Below are positions 1 to 11,408 of a stretch of DNA of 64,000 nt, piece after piece; the stretch's first letter is position 1; each line of letters opens with the position of its first letter. The stretch spans positions 2,790,001 to 2,854,000 of the forward strand of contig NZ_CP009459.1 of the NCBI RefSeq assembly GCF_000758325.1, in the 5' to 3' direction. This DNA is from Cedecea neteri (GTDB lineage Bacteria > Pseudomonadota > Gammaproteobacteria > Enterobacterales > Enterobacteriaceae). Both the position numbers and the translations under genes were made by a program. Under the pieces are notes generated by a model. That model was not told where the DNA came from. It saw only the letters and a list, made by a program, of their open reading frames with translations, and made no database searches.

Positions 1-361
1 CGCTGTTACGGCGCATCAGCGCCTGCATACGGGCGACCACTTCTTCCAGATGGAAAGGTTTAGTGACGTAGTCATCGGCCCCGGCGCCCAGAACTTCAAC
101 TTTGTCCTGCCAGCCTTCACGGGCGGTTAATACCATGATGGGAATGGTTACGTCGTGACTGCGCCAGCGGCGGATCAGGCTCATGCCGTCTTCGTCCGGC
201 AGGCCTAAGTCAATAATCGCGATGTCCGGGGTATGTTCATTCAGGAAATAGTCTGCCTCTTTGGCATCCTCGGCCGCATCCACCTGGTGGCCTGCTTCAC
301 GCAGCTGTACCTTAAGGTGATGACGCAGCAGGGCATTATCTTCCACGACCAGTACGCGCAT
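1..361 (-). CDS. phoP: PhoP response regulator, 5' part only (truncated by window edge)
   Basis: This is the N-terminal receiver domain of the OmpR-type regulator of the PhoP/PhoQ low-magnesium and antimicrobial-peptide response. The translation begins [20 protein letters not shown]; the acidic pocket (E7, D8), phospho-acceptor D51 in [11 protein letters not shown] and the conserved lysine in VTKPF are visible. About 120 codons lie in the window; the DNA-binding domain lies beyond base 1. The start codon is the ATG at 361-359, downstream of a perfect PhoP box, which fits autoregulation. It is on the same strand as purB, as in E. coli. Confidence 0.96.
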   Translation of the reverse strand, partial: MRVLVVEDNALLRHHLKVQLREAGHQVDAAEDAKEADYFLNEHTPDIAIIDLGLPDEDGMSLIRRWRSHDVTIPIMVLTAREGWQDKVEVLGAGADDYVTKPFHLEEVVARMQALMRRNS

Positions 362-422
362 TGTATTTCCTCAATCCATTCATAGTATTGATAGTTTAGC
401 GCTAATTATTAATGACAGGAAA

Positions 423-439
423 TAAACCTCGTATAAACA
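423..439 (-). promoter_or_regulatory. PhoP box upstream of phoP
   Basis: On the minus strand the sequence reads TGTTTA-TACGA-GGTTTA, matching the (T/G)GTTTA-N5-(T/G)GTTTA direct repeat bound by PhoP. A TAATAAT-like -10 element follows about 11 bases downstream. The site is about 60 bases upstream of the phoP start, so positive autoregulation is expected, as in E. coli and Salmonella. The match is seen directly; activity is inferred. Confidence 0.8.
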
Positions 440-489
440 ATGCCCTTATGGAGATTAACGCTGAGTCAACAATCCCATTCGGCTGGAGG

Positions 490-697
490 CCCTCACCCTA
501 ACCCTCTCCCAGAGGGAGAGGGGATAAAAAAATATACCTTGTCACTTGTTTCCTCCCTCGCCCCTTTGGGGAGAGGGGATGACAAAGGTGCTTTGTCACT
601 TGTTTGCCCTTTGGCTTTTTGGAGGGAGGGGCTCACGAAGGTACTTTGTCACATGTTTTCCCCCTCGCCCCTCTGGGGAGAGGGCCGGGGTGAGGGG
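490..697. repeat. Composite palindromic repeat element, copy 1
   Basis: A 208-bp intergenic element between phoP and purB. It starts with CCCTCACCC followed by CCCTCTCCC and ends with the inverted counterpart GAGAGGG...GGGTGAGGG. Inside are further partial copies of the GGGAGAGGGG palindrome separated by GTCACTTGTTT-type units. The same ends recur at 24967-25549 and 60586-60745. ORFs across it are low-complexity and judged non-coding. Confidence 0.8.
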
Positions 698-709
698 CAA
701 ATCGCAGAC

Positions 710-734
710 AAAAAAAAGCCCTCCGAAGAGGGCC
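710..734 (-). terminator. Rho-independent terminator of purB
   Basis: On the minus strand GGCCCTC-TTCG-GAGGGC is followed by eight T residues, immediately after the purB stop. A UUCG loop and long U tract make this a strong intrinsic terminator. Confidence 0.9.
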
Positions 735-741
735 GTTTTCA

Positions 742-2758
<2,017 letters not shown>

Positions 2759-2780
2759 CAGGCTGCGTCCTTGTGTGTAA

Positions 2781-4405
<1,625 letters not shown>

Positions 4406-4418
4406 CACTTCTCCTGGG

Positions 4419-4748
4419 TTAAAGCGGTTTGTCGATTTTGGCGTAAATGGCATCCAGCGCACTGAGGCGTTTGTTGTACTGTGTGGTCAGGCAGGTGACG
4501 TCAGACCCGCAGCTCTGGCGCTCTTTGAGCCAGGCCTGCTGTTGATCCTGCATGGCGCCCTGGCCACCCATGGCAAACAGCCCTTTTAAGAACTGATATT
4601 TGGTGGCCATTTCGACGTCTTTATCATTCAACGCCCGGTGGGCACAAATCGCTTTTTCATCTGGCGCATTGGCTTTGGCGCAGTCAAAACTTGCCGCGCC
4701 CGCGGTGGTGGAGCCGATAAGTAAGCTCAGCAGCAGTATCTTTTTCAT
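4419..4748 (-). CDS. Small periplasmic LprI-like (DUF1311) protein
   Basis: A 109-residue secreted protein of the lysozyme-inhibitor LprI N-terminal/DUF1311 type. It has a signal peptide ([18 protein letters not shown], cleavage near ASF) and four cysteines in the mature part: [25 protein letters not shown]. The pattern FDC...IC...L...D..M is typical of the family; some relatives bind lysozyme, but many have no known role. Its ATG overlaps the rluE stop (ATGA, 4-base overlap), which suggests translational coupling. E. coli K-12 has no gene here between rluE and nudJ, so this is a lineage insertion. Lysozyme inhibition is not shown by the sequence. Confidence 0.85.
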   Translation of the reverse strand: MKKILLLSLLIGSTTAGAASFDCAKANAPDEKAICAHRALNDKDVEMATKYQFLKGLFAMGGQGAMQDQQQAWLKERQSCGSDVTCLTTQYNKRLSALDAIYAKIDKPL

Positions 4749-5380
4749 TTCAGTTGCTCCGGGGGGACTTCGCGCCACTCGCCGTTGGCCAGACCTTCCA
4801 GCGTGTAGTCGCCCATGGCGTAGCGGATCAGGCGCAGGGTAGGGTAGCCCACGTGCGCCGTCATGCGGCGAACCTGGCGGTTGCGGCCTTCATAAAGCGT
4901 GATCTTCAGCCAACTGGTGGGGATAGCCTTACGTTCGCGAATCGGCGGATTACGCGGCCACAGCCACTCTGGCTCGGCAACCAGCTCGGCACCTGCAGGC
5001 AATGTGGGGCCGTCGTTCAGCTCTACGCCGTTGCGCAGGGCGCTCAGCGCTTCCTCCGTTGGCTCGCCTTCCACCTGTACGTAATAGATTTTGCCGGTGC
5101 GCTTGCCTGGCTGGGTTAGTTTGGCCTGCAGCGCTCCGTCGTTGGTGAGCACCAGCAGCCCTTCGCTGTCGCGGTCGAGACGCCCCGCAGCATAAATGCC
5201 TTGTAAAGGAATGTAATCCTTCAGCGTGCTGCGCCCGGCTTCATCAGTGAACTGCGGCAGCACATCGTAGGGCTTATTGAAGATAACCAGCTTCTTTGGT
5301 CCGTCAGATTTCTTGCGCCTGGCGGCTTGTGGGCTGCTGAATCGTTTAACTTGGTGATTCCTAAAAGAAGTTTTGTTCAT
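4745..5380 (-). CDS. rluE: 23S rRNA pseudouridine2457 synthase RluE
   Basis: RluE isomerises U2457 of 23S rRNA to pseudouridine. The product has the RsuA-family motif [17 protein letters not shown] with the catalytic Asp, the [12 protein letters not shown] segment and the C-terminal [20 protein letters not shown] block. Two ATGs are possible: 5410 (MRQSTRAEN) and 5380 ([10 protein letters not shown]). A TATAAT hexamer overlaps the upstream ATG, so a transcript from it would favour 5380, giving 211 residues; E. coli annotations use the longer form. Transcribed divergently from icd and coupled to the next gene by a 4-base overlap. Confidence 0.95.
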   Translation of the reverse strand: MNKTSFRNHQVKRFSSPQAARRKKSDGPKKLVIFNKPYDVLPQFTDEAGRSTLKDYIPLQGIYAAGRLDRDSEGLLVLTNDGALQAKLTQPGKRTGKIYYVQVEGEPTEEALSALRNGVELNDGPTLPAGAELVAEPEWLWPRNPPIRERKAIPTSWLKITLYEGRNRQVRRMTAHVGYPTLRLIRYAMGDYTLEGLANGEWREVPPEQLK

Positions 5381-5517
5381 AGTGTTTTCAGCGCGGGTGG
5401 ATTGACGCATTATAACGGAAAACATGAGTGATTGGCGCGAGCCCGATATTGCAGTAGTATGAGCCCGCAAATTACAAATCATTAACAAAAAACCAGAAGC
5501 GCTCGAAGGAGAGGTGA

Positions 5518-6768
5518 ATGGAAAGCAAAGTAGTCGTTCCGGCGGAAGGTAAAAAGATCACCCTGCAAAATGGCAAAATCAACGTTCCAAACAACCCGGT
5601 GATCCCGTTCATTGAAGGGGACGGTATCGGTGTGGACGTGACCCCTGCCATGATTAAAGTGGTGGATGCTGCCGTGGCAAAAGCCTACAACGGCGAGCGG
5701 AAAATTTCCTGGATGGAAATCTACACCGGCGAAAAATCTACCCAAGTTTATGGCCAGGATGTCTGGCTGCCAGAAGAAACTCTGGACCTGATTCGTGACT
5801 ACCGCGTGGCTATCAAAGGCCCACTGACTACCCCAGTCGGCGGCGGCATTCGCTCCCTGAACGTTGCCCTGCGTCAGCAGCTGGATCTGTACGTTTGCCT
5901 GCGCCCGGTACGTTACTACCAGGGTACCCCAAGCCCGGTTAAACAGCCTGAGCTGACCGACATGGTTATCTTCCGTGAGAACTCCGAAGATATCTATGCG
6001 GGTATCGAGTGGAAAGCGGACAGCGCTGAAGCGGACAAAGTTATCAAGTTCCTGCGTGACGAAATGGGCGTGAAGAAAATTCGCTTCCCTGAGCACTGCG
6101 GGATCGGCATCAAGCCTTGCTCCGAAGAAGGGACCAAACGCCTGGTACGTGCAGCCATCGAATATGCGATCACCAACGACCGTGATTCCGTGACCCTGGT
6201 GCACAAAGGCAACATCATGAAGTTCACCGAAGGCGCGTTCAAAGACTGGGGCTACCAGCTGGCTCGCGAAGAGTTCGGCGGCGAGCTGATCGACGGCGGC
6301 CCGTGGGTGAAAATCAAGAACCCGAACACCGGCAAAGAAATCGTTGTGAAAGACGTGATCGCCGATGCGTTCCTGCAGCAGATCCTGCTGCGTCCTGCAG
6401 AATACGACGTGATCGCCTGTATGAACCTGAACGGCGACTACATTTCTGATGCCCTGGCGGCACAGGTTGGCGGCATCGGTATCGCACCGGGCGCAAACAT
6501 CGGCGACGACTGCGCACTGTTCGAAGCGACCCACGGTACCGCACCTAAGTACGCAGGCCAGGATAAAGTAAACCCAGGCTCCATCATTCTGTCCGCAGAA
6601 ATGATGCTGCGTCATATGGAATGGTTCGAAGCGGCAGACCTGATCGTTAAGGGTATGGAAGGCGCTATCGAAGCTAAGACCGTAACTTATGACTTCGAGC
6701 GTCTGATGGATGGCGCTAAGCTGCTGAAATGTTCAGAGTTTGGCGACGCTATCATTAAACACATGTAA
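5518..6768 (+). CDS. icd: NADP-dependent isocitrate dehydrogenase
   Basis: Icd oxidises isocitrate to 2-oxoglutarate in the TCA cycle. The 416-residue product is the full E. coli length and nearly identical through the substrate region ([14 protein letters not shown] with the regulatory serine phosphorylated by AceK) and the C-terminal [23 protein letters not shown]. It ends [16 protein letters not shown] good AGGAG lies ahead of the ATG. The 3' end is a known prophage attachment site in E. coli (e14, phage 21); here a decayed second copy of this 3' end lies about 1.3 kb downstream. Its own terminator follows at once. Confidence 0.99.
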   Translation: MESKVVVPAEGKKITLQNGKINVPNNPVIPFIEGDGIGVDVTPAMIKVVDAAVAKAYNGERKISWMEIYTGEKSTQVYGQDVWLPEETLDLIRDYRVAIKGPLTTPVGGGIRSLNVALRQQLDLYVCLRPVRYYQGTPSPVKQPELTDMVIFRENSEDIYAGIEWKADSAEADKVIKFLRDEMGVKKIRFPEHCGIGIKPCSEEGTKRLVRAAIEYAITNDRDSVTLVHKGNIMKFTEGAFKDWGYQLAREEFGGELIDGGPWVKIKNPNTGKEIVVKDVIADAFLQQILLRPAEYDVIACMNLNGDYISDALAAQVGGIGIAPGANIGDDCALFEATHGTAPKYAGQDKVNPGSIILSAEMMLRHMEWFEAADLIVKGMEGAIEAKTVTYDFERLMDGAKLLKCSEFGDAIIKHM

Positions 6769-6845
6769 TCAGCGCTGCTGGTGATGTGACAACGGGAACC
6801 TGATGGTTCCCGTTTTTATTATTAGCTTTCGAATGGTTATCAAAA
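6766..6845 (+). repeat. Direct repeat, proximal copy (icd stop and 3' UTR)
   Basis: This stretch, from the icd stop codon through its terminator and the following CTTTCGAA.GGTTATCAAAA, recurs in similar form at 8090-8168. The two copies differ at scattered positions, including compensating changes in the terminator stem. The pair brackets the acyltransferase gene and is best read as duplicated attachment-site flanks. Confidence 0.75.
6791..6817 (+). terminator. Rho-independent terminator of icd
   Basis: AACGGGAACC-TGAT-GGTTCCCGTTTTTATT: a 9-10 bp stem with a tetraloop followed by a T tract, 22 bases after the icd stop. Confidence 0.9.
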
Positions 6846-6937
6846 TAAGTTATCAAAACTCTTCAGGAAAAGTACCCTTGAGTATCTATCTAATCCGGCC
6901 AGTCCCAAGGATGGCGTTTTTATAAACGCTATCTATT

Positions 6938-7867
6938 TTAAACAGGTTGTTTGTATTTGGATAAGATGATTTTTTTTGCATTCAGAACCGGTGACTCAAT
7001 GAAGTGCCAGCTTGACAAACATACTGAAACTAAACTTGCCACAATTATTGCAAATGCAGAAAGCGTATTGATCTGATTAAGTAGACTACCTATCCATATT
7101 ATAATGGGATAATGATAGACATAAAGACCGTAACTTATATCGGGCACTTTCTTATCAGGCAGTGGAAGGTTTGAGCTCCCAAGCCAGACGACAGCAATTG
7201 CTTGAAGAATTGCCGCTGATGGCGCTATGGGAATATTTCTCCAGGGGGAAGAAAATAGAATTAATACAAAGATAAAAAAAGACAATGCGTAGCCGAAATG
7301 AATCCTCCTTGTTACATTTCTCATTAAGTAAAAAATATTTCCAATCAGAAATGAAATGGGGAGGAATGACAGTATTTGATACTTCGGGTGGTAATTTTTT
7401 GCGCAGATGAAGTAGGAAATGCCAATGCTAATTGCAAGCAGAGAGCATAAGGCGATTTTGCTTTTATAGGCTCCTGAAACCCACAGGATTATTAACACTC
7501 CGTATGCCAGTAATTCCCATATCAATGACCATAATGGAATATTGCCAGTTGATGCTGTAAATCCGCCTGTTAAAAACATCAATATAGAGTTAAAGGCGAA
7601 TTCACGATCAACAACAATCCAGCTCAAAATTATGGAGGCTATGAGTGCTGGGAAAATTCGCAAACACCTTTTAATTAAAAAGGGAAAAACCTGAGGATTG
7701 TTATCATAGCTCCCAAGGACTAAAAATCCACTGACCGCAAGGAATGCCGGGACGGCCATTACAAAACCAGGCCAATATATGTTTTCAAAAAAAACTGGAA
7801 TGGTGTGTGCAACAACAACTTCCAGGGCAAGAAATATTCTTAAATAATTGAATACTTGGTATTTCAT
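6938..7867 (-). CDS. Acyltransferase 3 family membrane protein (O-acetyltransferase-like)
   Basis: A 309-residue integral membrane protein of the acyltransferase-3 family, which acylates (often acetylates) sugars of O-antigen and other surface glycans. Visible features: about ten hydrophobic segments; R10 and H21 in LRIFLALEVVVAH, the R-x10-H motif on which catalysis depends; PAFLAVSGFLVLGSY in the second helix; and the terminal SSWHFIESP block. The gene is distinctly AT-rich against icd. It lies between icd and a degenerate icd 3' copy, so it is probably cargo of a former integrative element; phages such as Sf6 carry serotype-converting O-acetyltransferases. The substrate cannot be read from sequence. 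Confidence 0.88.
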   Translation of the reverse strand: MKYQVFNYLRIFLALEVVVAHTIPVFFENIYWPGFVMAVPAFLAVSGFLVLGSYDNNPQVFPFLIKRCLRIFPALIASIILSWIVVDREFAFNSILMFLTGGFTASTGNIPLWSLIWELLAYGVLIILWVSGAYKSKIALCSLLAISIGISYFICAKNYHPKYQILSFLPISFLIGNIFYLMRNVTRRIHFGYALSFFIFVLILFSSPWRNIPIAPSAAILQAIAVVWLGSSNLPLPDKKVPDISYGLYVYHYPIIIWIGSLLNQINTLSAFAIIVASLVSVCLSSWHFIESPVLNAKKIILSKYKQPV

Positions 7868-8039
7868 AATATTAATTAAAGATTAATCAACTCGATAGGG
7901 TGAGGATAACATATTTATTGGTTTGAAAGAGCTAAAAATAACTTCATCAAGTGCCAACAGTATCGATAAAATCAGAACTTTAGACCTTCAGCGAGCATTG
8001 CTCAGAGCGACACCCCCGATCGTGGAAGGGATGATGGGG

Positions 8040-8168
8040 TTTAATTTACTGAAATATCAATTTCTTATGCCGGTATCATTAAGTGCAGGTAATCAGCGCC
8101 GCTGGTGATGTGACAACGGGAGCCTGAAAGCTCCCGTTTTTTTGTTCGCTTTCGAACGGTTATCAAAA
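8040..8168 (+). pseudogene. Decayed second copy of the icd 3' end with its terminator
   Basis: The tail reads ...GIIKCR-stop against AIIKHM-stop in icd, in the frame ending with TAA at 8090-8092, and a shifted frame reads FNLLKYQF against AKLLKCSEF. From 8090 the DNA follows the icd 3' UTR closely, including a second terminator and CTTTCGAACGGTTATCAAAA. A one-base indel separates the two coding matches. This resembles the icdC remnant left by e14 in E. coli K-12. The 61-codon ORF over this region (7923-8108) is therefore not considered a gene. Confidence 0.75.
8115..8143 (+). terminator. Duplicate icd-type terminator
   Basis: AACGGGAGC-CTGAAA-GCTCCCGTTTTTTT. The stem differs from the icd terminator at a paired position on both arms, so pairing was kept while the sequence drifted. 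Confidence 0.85.
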
Positions 8169-8219
8169 CCGTGAGCCAAAAGACCTAAAACAGTTGGATG
8201 CATTTTTTCTTAATCAATA

Positions 8220-9845
8220 TCATTCGGTCGGCTTCGTGTTAGATAATTCCCAACCATTATCCCCCGCAACCAGCCAATGCGTTAGCTCAATTTGGTTAAG
8301 AAACACCTCATCGTGTGACACCACCATCAGGGTGCCCTGATACTGATTGAGGAAATATTCCAGCGTATGCAGGGATACAATATCCAGATGGTTGCTCGGT
8401 TCATCGAGCAATAAAAAGCTGGCGGGTGAGTCAGCATAAATCAGTATTGCCAGCGCCGCTTTAAGTTGTTCCCCGCCGCTAAGTTCGCCACAGGGCAATG
8501 ACACACGAGATGCATCCAGCCCAAGCTGAGCAAGTTGCATACGCAGTTGGGATTCCCCCGCCTGCGAGTTCACCGCCAGAAGTTGCTCAAGTACCGTTTT
8601 TTGTCGGTCCAGAATGGACATTTGCTGGTCAAGATAAGCCGTGTTAGCCCAGACCTCGCGGCGACCAGACACCAGCGGCAACAAACCTGCTAAAGTTCTT
8701 AATAATGTCGATTTACCGCACCCGTTGGAACCAACAACACCGATCCGTTGGCCGCCGTTAATGGACAGCGTTATCTTGCGAAAAGAGGCTGGAACGAAAG
8801 GTAAAACGACCTCGTCAAGTGTGGCCACATTCTGCGGTAATGTCCCGAATGTAGAGGTGATGTGCATGGCGATGGGGGTTGATACCTCGATTTGCTTTAT
8901 GGCGTGCCGCACCTGCTGGCTGAGTAACTCCCGCGCCTGGGTTTGCTGCTTTACCTGTTTTCCTGCTGAAGCCTCACTGCGGCCTTTTTGACGGCCCAGC
9001 AATATTTTTGCCTGATTCGCATTCTTGCCCTGGCGGGTACCGCGGGATCCGCGTTTTTCAAGTCGCTCGCGCTGTTCACGCAATGCCTGCTCTTCACGCT
9101 TACGCTCGGTTTTGATGCGTTCCAGGTTTTGCGCAGCGGAGGCCGTCTCCTGTGCTTTCATTTGTTGGTAAAAATCATAGTTACCGCCGTAGCTGCGTAA
9201 ACCGAGCGACGATAATTCGACAATCCGCTCCATCTGTTGCAACAACTTCCGGTCATGACTGATGAGCAACAGGCCACGGGGCCATTGTTGCAGCTGCCGC
9301 ATCAGCGTCAGTCGGCTGGCAGCATCCAGATGGTTGGTCGGCTCATCAAGGATAAGAAAATCGGCCTCGGATAGCATCGCGCCGGTCAGTGCCACCCGCA
9401 TGGCTTCTCCGCCACTGAGCCTGTTGACCTCTGTTTCTGGCGATAGGTAACCCAATCCCGCCGACTCCAACTGCGCCTGCAATCGCTGGCGAAGGTCCCA
9501 ATGATTACCAACAAGGTCAAAATCAACCGGGTCGACGCTGCCTGCTTCAATGCGATCTAGCGCGGCTAGCTGGGTGTCGACACCCGCCAGCATCGCAACG
9601 CTATGATAATGGTGCGGTGTCAGATGCTGCGCCAGATATCTGACACGACCTGAGCAACTACGCTGGCCGGAAGCCGGCGTAACCAGGCCTGACAGCATTT
9701 TAGCCAGCAGGCTTTTACCCACGCCATTGCGGCCGACCAGACCTGTATGTTGATGGTCGAATTGTTCAGTGAGATTCGAGAAAAGCGGTTTGCCATCAGG
9801 CAATACAAAAGAAACGCGATCGAGCGTGAGAATAGTATTCGTCAT
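8220..9845 (-). CDS. ABC-F family ATPase (two ATP-binding domains, no membrane domain)
   Basis: A 541-residue protein with two fused ABC ATPase domains and no transmembrane segments, as in the ABC-F family that acts on ribosomes. Domain 1 has Walker A GRNGVGKS, signature LSGGEAMRV and Walker B LILDEPTNHLD; domain 2 has GSNGCGKST, LSGGEQLKA and LLLDEPSNHLD. A basic, Glu/Arg-rich linker lies between (roughly residues 235-310). Family members rescue stalled ribosomes or protect them from antibiotics; which applies here is unknown. It is not an obvious match to Uup, YheS, YbiT or EttA. A long leader with a strong promoter and small ORFs precedes it, suggesting translational control. An antibiotic-protection role would be inference. 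Confidence 0.9.
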   Translation of the reverse strand: MTNTILTLDRVSFVLPDGKPLFSNLTEQFDHQHTGLVGRNGVGKSLLAKMLSGLVTPASGQRSCSGRVRYLAQHLTPHHYHSVAMLAGVDTQLAALDRIEAGSVDPVDFDLVGNHWDLRQRLQAQLESAGLGYLSPETEVNRLSGGEAMRVALTGAMLSEADFLILDEPTNHLDAASRLTLMRQLQQWPRGLLLISHDRKLLQQMERIVELSSLGLRSYGGNYDFYQQMKAQETASAAQNLERIKTERKREEQALREQRERLEKRGSRGTRQGKNANQAKILLGRQKGRSEASAGKQVKQQTQARELLSQQVRHAIKQIEVSTPIAMHITSTFGTLPQNVATLDEVVLPFVPASFRKITLSINGGQRIGVVGSNGCGKSTLLRTLAGLLPLVSGRREVWANTAYLDQQMSILDRQKTVLEQLLAVNSQAGESQLRMQLAQLGLDASRVSLPCGELSGGEQLKAALAILIYADSPASFLLLDEPSNHLDIVSLHTLEYFLNQYQGTLMVVSHDEVFLNQIELTHWLVAGDNGWELSNTKPTE

Positions 9846-9854
9846 GCGATAACC

Positions 9855-9923
9855 CTAAATTAATGCACCAAAACAGCTCCCGAAGGAAACTGCATAAAGG
9901 CCGTCAAAGGTGACGGTGGGCAT
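9855..9923 (-). CDS. Putative 22-residue leader peptide ahead of the ABC-F gene
   Basis: The ORF reads MPTVTFDGLYAVSFGSCFGA followed by LI and TAG, and ends 9 bases before the ABC-F ATG. Its ATG overlaps the stop of a three-codon ORF (ATG CGC AAT TAA; junction TAATG), and GAGG lies about 10 bases before that mini-ORF. The RNA can form CCGTCA-CCTT-TGACGG and a TCC-TTCG-GGA hairpin. This layout resembles leaders that regulate ribosome-protection ABC-F and Erm genes, but codon content alone does not prove translation. Confidence 0.4.
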   Translation of the reverse strand: MPTVTFDGLYAVSFGSCFGALI

Positions 9924-9971
9924 TAATTGCGCATTGGACGAATACCTCTAATCAGATGTGAAAGTGGGCTG

Positions 9972-10001
9972 ATTATAAAAGTGCCAATTTCCATCTGTCA
10001 A
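9972..10001 (-). promoter_or_regulatory. Sigma-70 promoter for the ABC-F gene
   Basis: On the minus strand a consensus TTGACA (10001-9996) and a consensus TATAAT (9977-9972) are separated by 18 bases. Transcription from here would give a 5' leader of about 120 bases before the ABC-F start. Both hexamers are perfect; activity is inferred. Confidence 0.8.
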
Positions 10002-10184
10002 ATAACATCCAGCGACCAGCCCTGGGTATTAGATACAACGGTCAGTGAGTAATGAGTCACCACAGATGGAGATAATGGGGATGTTACGCCTATTGCCAGG
10101 CCCGGTGCGTGTCTGGCGCAGCATTCCAGCGTCAATGTGTTAAGTTTAATGCAGTTATCGGTTGCTTACTACAGGAGTGAACAA

Positions 10185-10394
10185 GTGAACATCGACTGGC
10201 ACAGTTCTGTATTAACACGCGCTACTGTCGTGGATAAAGACTACAAAAATACTCAAAACGTTCGCCGTTTCATGATGGATGAGTGTGGACCGCGTTTTCG
10301 ATTCGATCGCGAATTTATGGCATGGATACGAAACGATGTCCCCAAAAATTTAGGTGATGTCGTTGAGGAGTGGAAGCGCAGGCATACCTTCTAG
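10185..10394 (+). CDS. DUF6434 family small protein
   Basis: A 69-residue protein beginning (V)NIDWHSSVLTRATVV with the conserved stretch YKNTQNVRRFM and FDREFMAWIRN, typical of the DUF6434 family as I recall it; the function is unknown. The GTG at 10185 is chosen because AGGAG lies 7 bases upstream and similarity starts there; an ATG 16 codons upstream lacks a ribosome site. The stop codon lies inside a hairpin that may end the transcript. It stands alone, convergent with the cysteine hydrolase gene. Confidence 0.75.
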   Translation: MNIDWHSSVLTRATVVDKDYKNTQNVRRFMMDECGPRFRFDREFMAWIRNDVPKNLGDVVEEWKRRHTF

Positions 10395-10413
10395 AGAAAG
10401 CATCTCTAGTTTT
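10391..10413 (+). terminator. Probable terminator of the DUF6434 gene
   Basis: CTAGAG-AAAGCAT-CTCTAG followed by TTTT. The stem includes the stop codon. A second hairpin (GTCAGCTT...AAGCTGAC, 10444-10467) followed by TTTTTT lies just downstream. Confidence 0.6.
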
Positions 10414-10507
10414 CACTTAACGCCATCCCTCAGATCCTCGGCCGTCAGCTTCATTCCAGAAGCTGACGTTAGGTTTTTTAGCCGCCGTGGGGCGGCCCAG
10501 ATAAGAC

Positions 10508-11053
10508 TCATTTCTCAGAGTGAAAGCACCAGCCAGCCGCTGTGGCAAGCGTGACAAACGGTCCAGCCAGCGTAACGTTGTGATGGTTGATGATTTCACT
10601 CGCCGACAAATATTCGTTATCCATTGTGGTATGCGCATCTGAAATCAGTACGGTCCCGAACCCCAGCCCTGACGCTGCACGGCAGGTAGTGTCCACACAA
10701 AATTCTGTTTTCATACCGGCGATAACCAGCTGTTTAACACCTCGTTGAATAAGCTGTAGCTGAAGCTCAGTATTGCGGAAGCAATTGGGATACTTTTTTA
10801 TAAACACCACATCCTGTTCAGCATTTACGTTCAGTTCGGGTATCAGTTGTGTCAACGGACTTTGCTCTGAGAATGGGGAATCATGGGGGCCGGTGTGGCG
10901 GGCAAAAAAAACGGGCACCCGAGTCTGCCTGGCTTTTTCAATCAGCAGTTGAATATTTAACAGAACGGCGTCAGAGAAATACGGGGAAGTGGGGCCATGG
11001 AAAAGCCCCTGCTGCATGTCGATAATTAAAAGTGCATCTTCAGATAACATCAT
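10508..11053 (-). CDS. Isochorismatase-family cysteine hydrolase
   Basis: A 181-residue alpha/beta hydrolase of the isochorismatase/nicotinamidase superfamily. The expected triad is visible: Asp in ALLIIDMQ near the N-terminus, a Lys in FIKKYPNCF, and the nucleophilic Cys in GMKTEFCVDTTCRAA. These enzymes hydrolyse amides or vinyl ethers; the substrate here is unknown. The ATG at 11053 is preferred because GGAG lies 6 bases upstream; an ATG four codons earlier is possible. It is downstream of an MFS transporter on the same strand with a Thr-rich ORF between them, and may be part of one unit controlled by the divergent LysR regulator. Confidence 0.88.
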   Translation of the reverse strand: MMLSEDALLIIDMQQGLFHGPTSPYFSDAVLLNIQLLIEKARQTRVPVFFARHTGPHDSPFSEQSPLTQLIPELNVNAEQDVVFIKKYPNCFRNTELQLQLIQRGVKQLVIAGMKTEFCVDTTCRAASGLGFGTVLISDAHTTMDNEYLSASEIINHHNVTLAGPFVTLATAAGWCFHSEK

Positions 11054-11132
11054 ATTTTTCTCCATTCAAGGGGTTATGAACGGAGATATTTTCTTCCCCG
11101 TCCGGTTTGGCGGGGATTCAGAATCTGTTTCG

Positions 11133-11213
11133 TCAGAAGCCAGTCACAGATCCGTCCACACCGCAGAAGGTGGTGGTGGTCACTGTGGTTGTTGTCTGAA
11201 CTGACTTCATCAT
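11133..11213 (-). CDS. Putative threonine-rich short peptide (leader-like)
   Basis: A 26-codon ORF whose core is QTTTTVTTTTFCGVDGS: eight threonine codons among nine consecutive codons. Runs of one amino acid are the mark of attenuation leaders such as thrL. It lies between the MFS gene and the cysteine hydrolase, about 80 bases upstream of the latter. A CCCCG...CGGGG hairpin follows but has no T tract. The upstream ribosome site (AGAAGA) is weak, and a longer frame (to 11339) is also open. It could be non-coding. Confidence 0.3.
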   Translation of the reverse strand: MMKSVQTTTTVTTTTFCGVDGSVTGF

Positions 11214-11408
11214 TTTATTATCTTCTTGTTTGCGTGAGGGATCTGGAACGGTAATGGTAAAAACTGCCTTTTTGTAGCACTGAGTAAATACCGTAATCAA
11301 TAAATATTTTCCTGAAGAACGTTGAACTTTAGCTGTCATACACTTGGTACCCTTGCTTTTCGTCCGCCCCGCACGTAATCAGCCACGACTCTACTCACTA
11401 ATAAGGCG

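Noticed and set aside
5482-6615. 377-codon ORF antisense to icd
   Set aside because: Shadow of the strongly biased icd codons on the other strand; no start site, no family resemblance.
7923-8108. 61-codon ORF upstream of the second icd terminator
   Set aside because: Its end coincides with the degenerate icd 3' copy; treated as remnant, not a gene.
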